Source: Oleiphilus messinensis (GTDB lineage: Bacteria; Pseudomonadota; Gammaproteobacteria; Pseudomonadales; Oleiphilaceae). From it: DNA of 64,000 nt. The stretch is taken from assembly GCF_002162375.1 (NCBI RefSeq), contig NZ_CP021425.1, forward strand, positions 1,547,501 through 1,611,500, written 5' to 3'. Under the pieces are notes generated by a model, which saw only the letters and a list, made by a program, of their open reading frames with translations, made no database searches and was not told the origin of the DNA. The stretch's first letter is position 1. The number at the start of each line of letters is the position of its first letter. Below are positions 44,996 to 54,484 of this stretch, piece after piece. Both the position numbers and the translations under genes were made by a program.

Positions 44996-46673
44996 CCTAA
45001 ATTCTGCAAACAACATTGTACTTGAAAAGAAAAAGGCGATTTGATTCAATTGGTTATCATCAAACAACCAAGCACATCAGAGTCACCTTTTTCATGATCA
45101 AGAATACCCATAAAAGTGCCAAAAAACCAGCCGCAAAAATTCGCTATCAACACACCGGAAAAAAGCTGACTAGTCAAGCTGGCATTATCCCTGCCATGCA
45201 TTTCCTCGATCACATCGGTTTTACCGAGGCTTGCCAGAAGCATCTTGATTTGCAACGCGGCAACACGGCTCGTTACAGCTTGGGCGACTCAATCTACCTA
45301 ACGATTATCGGCATCATCGCCGGTGCCACTTCGCTCAGGAAGGTGGTTTCTGTGTGGGCAGATCAGGTGCTGCGTGAAGTGGGGGGGTGGCTATCGATTC
45401 CAGATGACAGTACATTGGGTCGTATTTTCCGTCGTGGAAAGCTCAAGCATGTCACCCAGCTCGAACAGATTAATCACACCTTGCGTCAGGGAATTTGGCA
45501 TAGAGCATTGAAGTCCGGTACTTGGTTGCCCGGAACCCTCTATCGAGGCTGGATTGATGTGGACTCGACTGTCAAAACCGTTTACGGTCAACAGGAAGGT
45601 GCTGAAAAAGGCTACAACCCAACGAAAAAAGGCTCTAATTCTTATCATCCACTGGTTGCCTTTTGCAGCCACACCAAAGAAATTTTGCAAGCATGGTTGC
45701 GCAGTGGCAGCACCTACACCAGCAACGGCATTGTAGGCTTCATGCAGCAACTTTCTGCGCAGATGCCACCCAAAATGCGGCTGCTATTCCGAGGTGATTC
45801 AGGATTCTTTGTTGGAGAGCTCATGGACTGGCTGGATCAGGCTCGCCATGGTTACCTGATTAAAGTGAAACTCAAAGGCCTTGCCGCTTTGTTGGACAAG
45901 CAAGCTTGGCAACGAGTACCGGGTCATACCGATTGGGAACAGTGTGACTTTTTCCATCAATGCGGTCAATGGGAGCGGTCACGTCGCTTTGTTGCTGTGC
46001 GGCGTAAAACTGCTCTCATCACCAAAGGCCCTCAACAAGCCTTGCTGAATGAGCCCGTTTACGACTACTTCTGCTACGTAACCACAGAGCGGTTGTCTCC
46101 TTGGCAAGCACACACGACATACGGAAAGCGCGCAACTTGTGAAACCTGGTTGGATGAAGCTAAGAACCAAATGGGGCTGGCGCAAATCAAGAGCCATGAT
46201 TTCATGGCCAGCTCATTAATTTTCCAATGCGCTGTGCTGGCGTATAACACGGTACGCTGGATGGCACTACTGAGCGATAATGACGAATTGAAACGATGGG
46301 AAATTCAAACTATCCGAACTTTTCTGGTACGTACTGCTGGACAACTCTTGCGTGGTGGGAATCAGCTTAAGGTCAACGTTCCGAGCAACCATCTTCACCC
46401 AACTCCGTGGGCTGACTGGTTAAAGCTGTCGTTTATTCATTGACCAAAATACCTATACTTAAATTCTTCGACTAAGCAAATTCCAGATTTGGAGTCAGGC
46501 AGACTTTGGCCTGTTGCTCCGGTTGACGATAGAGATGATTATAATTTAAACAGTCCAATCAAGTGAATTACGCTTGTTTCAGTTGCATGGTGTGCAAAAT
46601 GGTGATCCATCGACACTAAATGTCGCTATAGTCGTATCGAATCGATTCAGACATATAGATTGCAGGATTTAGG
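44996..46673 (+). mobile_element. Complete IS1380-family insertion sequence, 1678 bp
   Basis: The left end CCTAAATTCTGCAA (44996-45009) and the right end TTGCAGGATTTAGG (46660-46673) are inverted repeats with one mismatch. They begin with CCTA, like other IS1380-family ends. The flanks carry a perfect TCACA duplication, and one transposase fills the element. Length and ends fit the family. It looks intact and recent. Confidence 0.92.
45094..46443 (+). CDS. IS1380-family transposase
   Basis: The 449-residue DDE transposase starts at ATG 45094. The frame is open upstream, but that part is the element's left end. Family motifs: GWIDVDSTVKTVYG (first Asp), LLFRGDSGFF (second Asp) and ETWLDEAKNQMGL (Glu with the Y/W-x-E signature), then a C-terminal LLRGGNQLKVNVP. 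All catalytic positions are present, so the element may be active. No passenger gene is carried. Confidence 0.93.
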   Translation: MIKNTHKSAKKPAAKIRYQHTGKKLTSQAGIIPAMHFLDHIGFTEACQKHLDLQRGNTARYSLGDSIYLTIIGIIAGATSLRKVVSVWADQVLREVGGWLSIPDDSTLGRIFRRGKLKHVTQLEQINHTLRQGIWHRALKSGTWLPGTLYRGWIDVDSTVKTVYGQQEGAEKGYNPTKKGSNSYHPLVAFCSHTKEILQAWLRSGSTYTSNGIVGFMQQLSAQMPPKMRLLFRGDSGFFVGELMDWLDQARHGYLIKVKLKGLAALLDKQAWQRVPGHTDWEQCDFFHQCGQWERSRRFVAVRRKTALITKGPQQALLNEPVYDYFCYVTTERLSPWQAHTTYGKRATCETWLDEAKNQMGLAQIKSHDFMASSLIFQCAVLAYNTVRWMALLSDNDELKRWEIQTIRTFLVRTAGQLLRGGNQLKVNVPSNHLHPTPWADWLKLSFIH

Positions 46674-46678
46674 TCACA
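46674..46678. repeat. Target-site duplication TCACA, right copy
   Basis: Exact copy of 44991-44995, directly after the right inverted repeat. Confidence 0.85.
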
Positions 46679-46777
46679 GGCATTTATCTGGACAATGGTT
46701 TGTTGTTTTTGGAGCAAGAATCCTCAGTGCAGGGGATTCCTGAAAATATGTGGGTTTACTACGACCGGGTAGAGTAG
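46679..46777 (+). pseudogene. 3' part of the secreted-protein gene split by the IS1380-family element
   Basis: Directly after the right target duplication the sequence reads GIYLDNGLLFLEQESS...NMWVYYDRVE and then TAG (46775-46777). It is in the exact frame that follows ...FT at 44995. It lacks a start of its own. Confidence 0.78.
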
Positions 46778-46903
46778 GCCGAAGGGCAACAGTTTGGACT
46801 CATCTCTGTGATTTTGATGAAAAACTGGTAATTTTGCGTCGCTCTTTGCTACGATGAACTCTATTGCAGAGCACTGTCAGACTTCGAGATAGGAAACAGG
46901 AAA

Positions 46904-47845
46904 ATGGTAAGCGGCTTACGGGTATTCAGTGGTAACGCGAATCAACAATTGGCGTTGGAGATATGCCAGCATCTTGGCCAACCGTTGAGCCCACTGGAGA
47001 TTTCCCGATTTTCCAATGATAACCTGTTTGTTCAGATTCAGGAGAATGTACGGGAACGGGATGTCTTTATCGTGCAGCCATTCACTGAGCCTGTTAGTGA
47101 TCATATTATGGAACTCATGATCGCGATTGATGCTTTACGCAGTGCGTCTGCGCGACGCATCACCGCGGTGATTCCGTATTATTCCTATGCTCGCTCGGAT
47201 AAAAAGGACGCCCCCAGAATATCCATTACTGGGCGCCTGATTGCTGATTTGCTGCAGACCTCGGGTGCCAACAGGGTGTTGACGATGGATTTGCATTCTG
47301 ATCAGGTCCATGGCTTTTTTGGCATTCCGGTTGATCATTTGACGGCAATTCCGCTGATCTCTGATCACTTTAGCCGCCACTATGATCTTGGTGATATGGT
47401 TGCGGTTGCCACGGATGCCGGAGGAGCCAAGCGGGCGGGTCGCTTTTCCGAACGCCTGAATATTCCCATGGCGATTATCGACAAGCGTCGGGTGAGTGAT
47501 ACCGAGGTGAAGCAGGGTCACGTTGTCGGTGATGTAAAAGGCCGTGATGCGGTAATTTTCGAAGATGAAATTTCAACCGGTGGAACCTTGATTTCGACCG
47601 TGAACACGCTGGCAAAAGCGGGCGTAAGGTCAATTCATGCCGGGGCTATCCACCCAGTATTGTGCGGCGCCGCGGTGAAGAATCTTTCCGCTGCTGACAT
47701 CGAAACCATTGTGGTGACCAACACCGTTGCCGTACCGGAAGACAAAAGGTTGGCCAAAATTCACCAGATTTCCGTTGCGCCGCTTCTGGCTGAGGCAATC
47801 AAACGAATTCACACTGGCGAAAGTGTCGGGGCTTTGTTTTCGTAG
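46904..47845 (+). CDS. prs: Ribose-phosphate pyrophosphokinase, divergent form
   Basis: The 313-residue protein has two tandem phosphoribosyltransferase folds and makes PRPP from ribose-5-phosphate and ATP. Family motifs are clear (GNANQQLA, VIPYYSYARSDKK, VLTMDLHSDQVHGFF, VATDAGGAKRA). However, the PRPP loop reads VIFEDEISTGGTL rather than the usual VDDxxDTGGT. The ATP-flanking segment is also unlike the enterobacterial enzyme. It is not in the usual ispE-prs-rplY setting. It may be a second or specialised enzyme. A good start follows GAAACAGGAAA. Confidence 0.88.
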   Translation: MVSGLRVFSGNANQQLALEICQHLGQPLSPLEISRFSNDNLFVQIQENVRERDVFIVQPFTEPVSDHIMELMIAIDALRSASARRITAVIPYYSYARSDKKDAPRISITGRLIADLLQTSGANRVLTMDLHSDQVHGFFGIPVDHLTAIPLISDHFSRHYDLGDMVAVATDAGGAKRAGRFSERLNIPMAIIDKRRVSDTEVKQGHVVGDVKGRDAVIFEDEISTGGTLISTVNTLAKAGVRSIHAGAIHPVLCGAAVKNLSAADIETIVVTNTVAVPEDKRLAKIHQISVAPLLAEAIKRIHTGESVGALFS

Positions 47846-47882
47846 TGTGAGGCGATCGCCAGCTTTCCTTCCAGAACTTAGC

Positions 47883-49139
47883 CTAATACAGCCGGGAGTG
47901 CCAGACTAACCCCAGTGCGGCGTAAGGATTACTTTGCAATTCTGTCCGGTTATAGATCCACTCCAACCGTACCAGCAGGTTCTGATGTGCGAACCAGTTG
48001 TAACTGATTGTAGTTTTTTCGGGATCCTGGCCCGGATTGAGCAATCCCGCTGATGCCGCGATTAAGGGGCCTGCCGAGCCCGACAGGTGGTTTTTCAGTG
48101 ACAGGCGTTCGTATTGCACGCCAATTTGCTGTTTGTTATAGCGAAGTGCGGAGTAAATCCGGCCTGCAGTGTAGTCACCTTTAAGTCCGGCCAGTCGGCT
48201 CTCGTCACGGATATCACCCCTTTCCGAATACGCCAACCATTCCGCTTCGGTCTGCCAGTGCCAATCTTCCGCAAAATTCCAGTCCAGTTGTGCGAACGCT
48301 CCGAACACAACTGAATCGCCACCGTATTGAACCGAGGATGTGTCAGTTTTAGCGGGTGTTCCGTGACTATGTCCTGTTTGGCGCTGATCTGTTCGTACCT
48401 CACTCTGTGTTTGAAATGCCCAGATTCCGGCGTTTGTCTTCCACTTATCTTGATTTAGTTCATAGTGAACGTATCCGTCTACGGCGGCATGCGTACCATC
48501 ACCGGGATATTCATTGCCCTGCCAGGCTTCAATACCTAAAGTCCAGCCACTGTCGTGTGTAAGATGGGCTCTTAAGCCATTATCCGTAAAATGCCCACCA
48601 AAAAATGCAGCGTATGCGAGATGGTCTTCACTACTTGCTTTTTCGTTGGCATGTTGATGATTGAATGGAGAAAAACGGGCATTGAGGTGCCCGGCTTCGA
48701 ATACCGCTGTTGCGTTTTGCTCAGGAAGGGGAAGGTGATAGCCGACCAAAACTTCTTCGAACTCGACTTCTGCTTCTCCGTCATGGCTATGGCTTCCGAT
48801 TTCGATTACGCCATACAGGCCGTTGTCATGAACGTGTCGGATTGTCAGGTTCGCTGAATCAAGGGCAGGTCCTCGTTCATAGCCATGGGCTTCGCCTCCC
48901 AAGAGAATACCTGGAATTTGCCAGAGGTTCTGGCTGGTGCTGTCGTCGGTACGATAAGTAACTTGCAGCGCCCCATTAACTGTAGTTTGGGGTTGATGCG
49001 TTGATGCTTTCGTTGAGCTCGTGGCCGGTGATGAATCAGTATGGCTTTGAGCGGATTGTGCAAGCAGCGCGCAACTGGTGCAGGCTAACACCTGAAGGGC
49101 AAGTTTGCTGAGCCTTTTTGGGGGCATGGTGATGGTCAT
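47883..49139 (-). CDS. His-rich outer-membrane beta-barrel protein linked to MbnP/MbnH
   Basis: I start the 418-residue precursor at ATG 49139, behind AAGGATGAGAAG. The frame extends upstream without a ribosome site. The signal peptide is about 1-31. The mature N-terminus is Ser/Thr/His-rich (SHTDSSPATSSTKASTHQPQ). Strands rich in His and acidic residues follow (IEIGSHSHDGEAEVEFEE, FNHQHANEKASSEDH), then long barrel strands to the end. The His clusters suggest metal binding. It is the third gene after mbnP and mbnH, so a role in copper or zinc handling is inferred, not shown. Confidence 0.72.
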   Translation of the reverse strand: MTITMPPKRLSKLALQVLACTSCALLAQSAQSHTDSSPATSSTKASTHQPQTTVNGALQVTYRTDDSTSQNLWQIPGILLGGEAHGYERGPALDSANLTIRHVHDNGLYGVIEIGSHSHDGEAEVEFEEVLVGYHLPLPEQNATAVFEAGHLNARFSPFNHQHANEKASSEDHLAYAAFFGGHFTDNGLRAHLTHDSGWTLGIEAWQGNEYPGDGTHAAVDGYVHYELNQDKWKTNAGIWAFQTQSEVRTDQRQTGHSHGTPAKTDTSSVQYGGDSVVFGAFAQLDWNFAEDWHWQTEAEWLAYSERGDIRDESRLAGLKGDYTAGRIYSALRYNKQQIGVQYERLSLKNHLSGSAGPLIAASAGLLNPGQDPEKTTISYNWFAHQNLLVRLEWIYNRTELQSNPYAALGLVWHSRLY

Positions 49140-49206
49140 CTTCTCATCCTTATTGTCGCGAGCCGTCTCTGTGTTGAACCGTTTGCCTGTGTACGTGATT
49201 AACGCA

Positions 49207-50382
49207 CTATTGGGGCTGAGTTGATGTATGCGGGTTCGCAAAGCGTGGAGAGCGCTTGATTTCCGGATCAGACAGGCTCTGCAAGAAAGCAATTAAATCT
49301 GCTTTTTCCCCTTGTGTAATTTGAAAGCCACTGACAAAACCATCCTTGAAGGGATTTAAACGTCCGTCACCAGCTAGTGCTCCTGTTTCGATAACACGAC
49401 CTCCCGCGGCATAAAAATCAATAACATCGTCCAGGGTGTTGATGCTGCCGTCGTGCATGTAAGGGGCGGTGTCCGCAATATTGCGGAGCGATACGGCTCT
49501 GAATTTTCCCATATCGCCGGGGTCACCCGTAATTTCGAAAATACCGGTATTATCTTCCGGGAAATCACCGGTGCCATTGATATTAAACAGGCCTGTATTA
49601 TGAAAAGGACGTTCAACAAACGTTGTGGCACTATCCAGCGTGGAGTCACTAAAATTGTAGCCGCCATGGCAGTGGAAGCACTCGAGTGATTCACTGAAAA
49701 ACAGTGTGCGGCCGCGCTGGGCTGCCGGGGTTAATGCGCTGGCATCACCGCGCTCGAACCGGTCTGCAGGGCTGTTGAAAGTAATAATTCCCCTGACAAA
49801 ACTGGCAATACCCTTAACGATATTGGCGTAGGAAACGGGATCGGCTTGGGTGGGAAATGCGGCCTGAAACAGTTTCTGATAATCAGAGTCTGCAGCGAAT
49901 TCGGCAAGAATACGTTCGCGGTTTTCATCGTTAATGCCTTGTTCGACCGGGTCTTCCCCGAAAATAGGGATGATGGCTTGTTGCTCAAGTGTGCTGAGGG
50001 ATGGATTAGCCCAAGTCAACGTTGCGTTGTAGGCGACATTGATCAGGCTTTGCGCGTTACGGGCCAGCTTCTGCCCGGTCGAGCCCACTGACACTGTCAG
50101 GCCATCGGTAAAGGCTTTGTCCTGATGATGGCAGCTGGCACAGGATTGGGAGCCGTTCCCGGAAAGCCGGTTGTCATAGAATAGATGCCGACCCAGTTGA
50201 AATTTTTCCTCGCTCATGGGGTTGTCTTCCGGTTCAATCGGGAGCGGTATATTGCTCGGGACTGGCCATGGATAGCCCGTAGAAGACACTTCGGGTGCAT
50301 CAAAGCTTGTTTTACTGCCCCCGCTACAAGCGGTTAACAATACTGTGCCAAGCAGAGCAAAAATCAATCGGGAATAAAGCAT
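49207..50382 (-). CDS. MbnH-type di-haem cytochrome c peroxidase homologue
   Basis: The 391-residue lipoprotein precursor has lipobox LLTACSGG and two CxxCH haem sites: CASCHHQDKAF in the N-terminal domain and CFHCHGG in the C-terminal one. The architecture is that of the MauG/CcpA family. MbnH oxidises a Trp of its partner MbnP to kynurenine, forming a copper site. The partner gene lies 15 bases upstream on the same strand, so they form one operon. It is periplasmic, anchored by lipid. Confidence 0.9.
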   Translation of the reverse strand: MLYSRLIFALLGTVLLTACSGGSKTSFDAPEVSSTGYPWPVPSNIPLPIEPEDNPMSEEKFQLGRHLFYDNRLSGNGSQSCASCHHQDKAFTDGLTVSVGSTGQKLARNAQSLINVAYNATLTWANPSLSTLEQQAIIPIFGEDPVEQGINDENRERILAEFAADSDYQKLFQAAFPTQADPVSYANIVKGIASFVRGIITFNSPADRFERGDASALTPAAQRGRTLFFSESLECFHCHGGYNFSDSTLDSATTFVERPFHNTGLFNINGTGDFPEDNTGIFEITGDPGDMGKFRAVSLRNIADTAPYMHDGSINTLDDVIDFYAAGGRVIETGALAGDGRLNPFKDGFVSGFQITQGEKADLIAFLQSLSDPEIKRSPRFANPHTSTQPQ

Positions 50383-50397
50383 TTCGGGAACTCGAGT

Positions 50398-51336
50398 TTA
50401 TTCCACCGTAAAAATGGTTTGAACCGGATCAGAAACGACCTCTCCTGTTTCGAGATCAAGTCCCAAAGCTGTGAAGATTGAACCGCATTCCGGGTCACTC
50501 GTACCCGACATGCACCCCGCCGGACCGCCACCGTCTGCGCCGAGATTGGCTTGGGCGACCAAGGTGCCATAGTCCAGCATGAGTTTATTGGAACGGGGGT
50601 CGAAGTTGAACAGCTCAATTTGTGGTCGATTTGATTTTTCGCAGTTGACGTCTTCGTTCAGTTGTGGAGATCCCGTACAGTTGGTGCTGCCGAGATGGAA
50701 ATTGTATGTGGTGCTGGAAAAGGCCGGGTCAGTCGGACGAATGACACCGCCGATGGGGGCAACGTCCAGGCGCATGAACTTGTAACCTGTCTGCCAGCTC
50801 CAGAACAGGCTGGAGATATTCAGGGGAGAGGTGGCGCCAGCCTGATCTTGATGATTAAGGTGAGTGGGTAAGCCCAGCTTGAAACGCAGGCCTTGAATAT
50901 CGTCCATGGAGGCGCGAACAATTGTGCCGCTCACTTGTTTATGTGTCTCTTTGACATCACCACCGCAGCCATCCGCCCGGTTCTGAAAGTCGAGCAAGGC
51001 TATGCCCTTGTCGGTTTGTTGCCATGGATTGCTGTCGAGCGTGAGGCCAATGGCATCGCCTGATGTGGTAAGCAATTCGATATCATGAACGTAAAAGCGG
51101 AAATCTTTCAAATTGGCATCTGTTCCAGCCAAGCCGAGTCCCGTGAGCAGGGTATCACAATCGATTTCGGTGCCATTTGCCTGCGCTGTAAATTGAATGG
51201 CAACTCGATGTTCCTGTTGCGCGTTCATGTTACCATTGTCTGAGTCACCTCCACCGCATGCGGTTATCAGCAATGGCAGTGATGCTAAAGGTAATAGCTG
51301 GCAGGCTCGATTAACCATGCTCGTATCCCGTTGCAT
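50398..51336 (-). CDS. MbnP-family copper-binding lipoprotein
   Basis: The 312-residue precursor starts behind GAGAGGAAAG and has lipobox LLITACGG. Family features: VAIQFTAQANGTEIDCDT, FRFYVHDIELL, SLFWSWQTGYKFMRLD (Trp-rich region) and paired cysteines (CGG, CTG, CEK, CMSG/CGS). These correspond to the four-Cys metallo-mystery-pair proteins that accompany MbnH. It binds copper after Trp oxidation in characterised members. First gene of a three-gene operon. Confidence 0.9.
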   Translation of the reverse strand: MQRDTSMVNRACQLLPLASLPLLITACGGGDSDNGNMNAQQEHRVAIQFTAQANGTEIDCDTLLTGLGLAGTDANLKDFRFYVHDIELLTTSGDAIGLTLDSNPWQQTDKGIALLDFQNRADGCGGDVKETHKQVSGTIVRASMDDIQGLRFKLGLPTHLNHQDQAGATSPLNISSLFWSWQTGYKFMRLDVAPIGGVIRPTDPAFSSTTYNFHLGSTNCTGSPQLNEDVNCEKSNRPQIELFNFDPRSNKLMLDYGTLVAQANLGADGGGPAGCMSGTSDPECGSIFTALGLDLETGEVVSDPVQTIFTVE

Positions 51337-51503
51337 ATCGCTTTCCTCTCAAATTGGTTGGGTGCTATTATGCCCACCAACCTGCTATTCGTAGAGTTGC
51401 TGCGACAAAATGCCGCACTGCGCAGGTAAATTTACGTGCCTGGTTTTTTGGGGGGGGGAAGGGGGAGCCGATGACTCACCCCACTGCATACAGGTGTTCG
51501 TAA

Positions 51504-52250
51504 TTATGCAGATTTGCGTTTTCTGGAGAGTCCGAAGCCCAGTAAACCTGCACCCAGCAATGCTAAGCCAGCGGGTTCAGGAACTGCAACAATTTGACCA
51601 ATGTCTCCGATGATCAGGTCATCAAAACCGAAAATATCATTGGAAGATCCTGTGTTGCTGAAGGTCAAGGTGGTGTAGCTGGTTTCTTTGTCAATAAAAC
51701 CCCAGAACAACAATGAACCATTCGGAGCATTCTGTGTGTGTGCGATATTGAAAACCTCTACAGCACCGCCTGCAGTTGTCGCAGTCAGCTGACCGTTAAA
51801 ATCGCCGATATCGGTGCCATAAAATCCGAAAGCTGAAATGCCTGTACTGAACTCTATTTCAAAACCTGCGCTTGAGGTGTGGTAGTACTGATCACCGGAG
51901 GTCGGGAAGCGACCATTGCCACAGCCAATCCCCCCCACTGTGCCCGAGCTGGTGCTGCACACACCGCCGGTACCGTTCAATGTTGCCGTGATCGAGCTGC
52001 TTGATCCCGGAAAAGTAAGGTTAAGAGGTGCAGTAGAGCCAGCAGGGATCGCTTCGAAATCTTCAATTCCCACGCCTGTGAGTTGAGAAAGAAATGCATT
52101 GCGTGCTGCTTCAGAGTCTCCACTTACTGGAATGCTGGCACCTGGGGAGAGATCTTCTCCAAAATATTCAACAGGGGTTGCATTCGCGTTCAGGCTGCCG
52201 AGTAAAAGTGCTGTAGATATGGCGGCGCTGGAAATTGACTTGAGTTTCAT
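51504..52250 (-). CDS. PEP-CTERM domain secreted protein
   Basis: The 248-residue precursor starts at ATG 52250, behind AGGAGT. It has a signal peptide (about 1-25, ANA-TPV), a beta-rich Ser/Thr/Gly mature domain with a FGFYGTDIGDFNGQL segment, and a C-terminal PEP-CTERM sorting signal (VPEPAGLALLGAGLLGFGLSRKRKSA). An exosortase elsewhere in the genome should process it. The function of the mature domain is unknown. It is complete, unlike the fragment at 38909-39239. Confidence 0.92.
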   Translation of the reverse strand: MKLKSISSAAISTALLLGSLNANATPVEYFGEDLSPGASIPVSGDSEAARNAFLSQLTGVGIEDFEAIPAGSTAPLNLTFPGSSSSITATLNGTGGVCSTSSGTVGGIGCGNGRFPTSGDQYYHTSSAGFEIEFSTGISAFGFYGTDIGDFNGQLTATTAGGAVEVFNIAHTQNAPNGSLLFWGFIDKETSYTTLTFSNTGSSNDIFGFDDLIIGDIGQIVAVPEPAGLALLGAGLLGFGLSRKRKSA

Positions 52251-52511
52251 GAGTGGTACTCCTGTAGTTTTCAAGTGTCCTGGTCTGCTTATAATCTTGT
52301 TTATGTTCTGGAGGTTTGGTGTATTTCAAATGTTGAATTCGATGTCCGAAAACGCCAGATCGCGGAATAAAGCAAATATCGAACCAATGATGGTTCTATT
52401 GTTTTAATATTATTAAGTTACCATTTGATCTTGAACAGAGCGGTTTCTGATTTCTCGTTTTTGTGTAAAAATTACTGACAATAATCTGTATCTTCACGAA
52501 ACTGAAACCCA

Positions 52512-53825
52512 GTGCATGGCAGCGTAATCCACATCATGAATATCAACAAAATTGAAATCAATCGCCTACTCAGACAGGGTCATGATGATCAGCGTTATGC
52601 GCTGCACCTGGTGTGGTTGCGGATTGTCTTGCTGGTGCTCTGGGGGGGGGCCATTGCAACCGCTCAGTGGGGGCTGGAAATTCAATTGCCGTTCCAGTTC
52701 TTATGGGGCATTTTTGCGCTTCATTTAGCGGTTGTATTGCATGGCTGGTGGCGTACTCGAGGGAAACAGTTAGTTGCATCGAATAAAGAAGTTGCTGTAA
52801 ATCTGGCGCTGGATGTGACTGTGCTTACGCTGTTGTTGTATTTGTCAGGAGGCTGGACAAATCCATTGGTCGGGTTGTATCTCGTACCTCTGGCCATTGC
52901 TGCGGCGACATTGAAAGCCTGGCATACCTGGTTATTATGTGCACTAACGATTTGTTGCTACAGTCTATTGACTCGGTACTTCCAGCCACTGCCCCATATT
53001 CACAGTGCCCATATGAGTGATTTCTCTCTGCATGTCATGGGGATGTGGTTAACTTTTTTGATCAGCGCTGTAATTATTGCCTATTTTGTCGTGCGTATGG
53101 CGGGATCGCTGCGCAGCAGCGCAGAACGATTGGCGCTAGCGCGGGAAAAAAACCTCCGTAACGAGCAATTGATCGGGCTGGCAACGCTGGCAGGTGGTGC
53201 TGCCCATGAGTTGGGGACGCCGTTATCTACGATTGCTATCGTCGCTTCCGAGCTGGAGCGGGAAAACCTGCCGGATGAGGTTCGGCAGGATCTGGCTATC
53301 ATTGCTTCCCAAGTACAGATTTGCAAAGAGATACTGCAAAGAATGACCAACTCGGCACGCGCAGTGCGGGCGGAAAAGGGCGAACTAAAGCCTCTGACGG
53401 CACATGTCGATTGGTTAGTGGAGCGTTGGCGCTTGATGCGTCCCTCGGCCCGGCTGGCTTATTCGCCTCAATCGATTGAGGCTGGTCCTGATGTGGTCAT
53501 GGACGTGACATTGATTCATGCAATCTTCAACCTGTTGAATAACGCTGCAGATGTATCTGATGCACCGATCGAGCTTCAGCTGGACTGGACTCCATCCCGG
53601 ATTGTGTTGCACATACTGGATCGTGGGCCCGGTTTGACCCCGGAATTGCTGGCTCAGTCAAGAGAGGTCGGCACGACTTCCAAAGCTCAGGGGATGGGGG
53701 TAGGATTGATGTTGGTCAATGCCACAATCGAACAACTGGGTGGTCAGGTGGTTTGCAATGACCGTGAAGGCGGTGGCGCGATTGTCTCAATTATTTTGCC
53801 TATTTCAGCAATCAGTACGAGGTAG
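52512..53825 (+). CDS. RegB/PrrB/RoxS-type redox sensor histidine kinase
   Basis: The protein has up to 437 residues (GTG 52512; ATG 52536 is equally plausible). Six membrane segments are visible. The quinone-sensing box GGWTNPL lies in the loop between them. The HisKA box is AHELGTPLSTIA with His232, redox-type Cys271 is in QVQICKEIL, and the HATPase domain has LLNNAADVS and GMGVGLMLVNA. These are the hallmarks of RegB, which is controlled by quinone redox state and a Cys disulfide. It is followed by its RegA partner 8 bases later. Confidence 0.93.
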   Translation: MHGSVIHIMNINKIEINRLLRQGHDDQRYALHLVWLRIVLLVLWGGAIATAQWGLEIQLPFQFLWGIFALHLAVVLHGWWRTRGKQLVASNKEVAVNLALDVTVLTLLLYLSGGWTNPLVGLYLVPLAIAAATLKAWHTWLLCALTICCYSLLTRYFQPLPHIHSAHMSDFSLHVMGMWLTFLISAVIIAYFVVRMAGSLRSSAERLALAREKNLRNEQLIGLATLAGGAAHELGTPLSTIAIVASELERENLPDEVRQDLAIIASQVQICKEILQRMTNSARAVRAEKGELKPLTAHVDWLVERWRLMRPSARLAYSPQSIEAGPDVVMDVTLIHAIFNLLNNAADVSDAPIELQLDWTPSRIVLHILDRGPGLTPELLAQSREVGTTSKAQGMGVGLMLVNATIEQLGGQVVCNDREGGGAIVSIILPISAISTR

Positions 53826-53833
53826 TTTGGTTA

Positions 53834-54445
53834 GTGATAGAAGTAGATGTGAATCCCGGTGTTGGTGATTCAACGGCAAAAAACTGCAACGTTACCGGGT
53901 CTGTAGATGGCGGATTGCAGGGCACGATGCTGGTTGTGGACGATGATGATGTCCTGCGATCAGTGCTTTGTCGAGCCATGCAGAAGCGCGGTTTTAATAT
54001 AGCCACTGCTGGAAACGTGGAGCAGGCCATAGTGATTGCAAGCCAGAACAAAATCGATTTCGCTTTAGTTGACCTTAAGTTACCGGATGCCTCTGGATTG
54101 CAACTAATTGAGCGCCTGCGAGGATTGAAACCGAACTTGGCGATTGTCATGCTGACCGGGTATGCCAGTGTGACCACTGCGGTGGAGGCCGTGAAACTGG
54201 GTGCAGTCCACTATCTTGCCAAACCTGCGACAGTGGATGATATTTTAAAAGCATTTACGTTGACGTGCGGTAATAGCGAAGTTGAAATTCAGCACCAGCC
54301 AGCGTCGGTGAACCGGGTAGAGTGGGAGCATATTCAAAAAGTACTTCACGAACATGAAGGGAATATTTCCGCCACGGCGCGGGCCTTGAATATGCACCGT
54401 CGCACGCTGCAGCGGAAGTTGGCGAAGCGACCGGTTAAGAGTTAA
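53834..54445 (+). CDS. RegA/PrrA/RoxR-type response regulator
   Basis: The protein has up to 203 residues from GTG 53834. The receiver has Asp80 in ALVDLKLPDASGL, Thr in MLTGYAS and Lys in YLAKPAT. A Fis-like helix-turn-helix follows (about 160-200, HEGNISATARALNMHRRTLQRKL), nearly identical in style to RegA. The usual short linker is present. It forms an operon with the kinase and likely controls respiratory and redox genes, with the downstream cluster a candidate target. Confidence 0.93.
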   Translation: MIEVDVNPGVGDSTAKNCNVTGSVDGGLQGTMLVVDDDDVLRSVLCRAMQKRGFNIATAGNVEQAIVIASQNKIDFALVDLKLPDASGLQLIERLRGLKPNLAIVMLTGYASVTTAVEAVKLGAVHYLAKPATVDDILKAFTLTCGNSEVEIQHQPASVNRVEWEHIQKVLHEHEGNISATARALNMHRRTLQRKLAKRPVKS

Positions 54446-54484
54446 CAAGCTGTCCCGTGTTTTTGGAATCTGTAGACGAATAAT

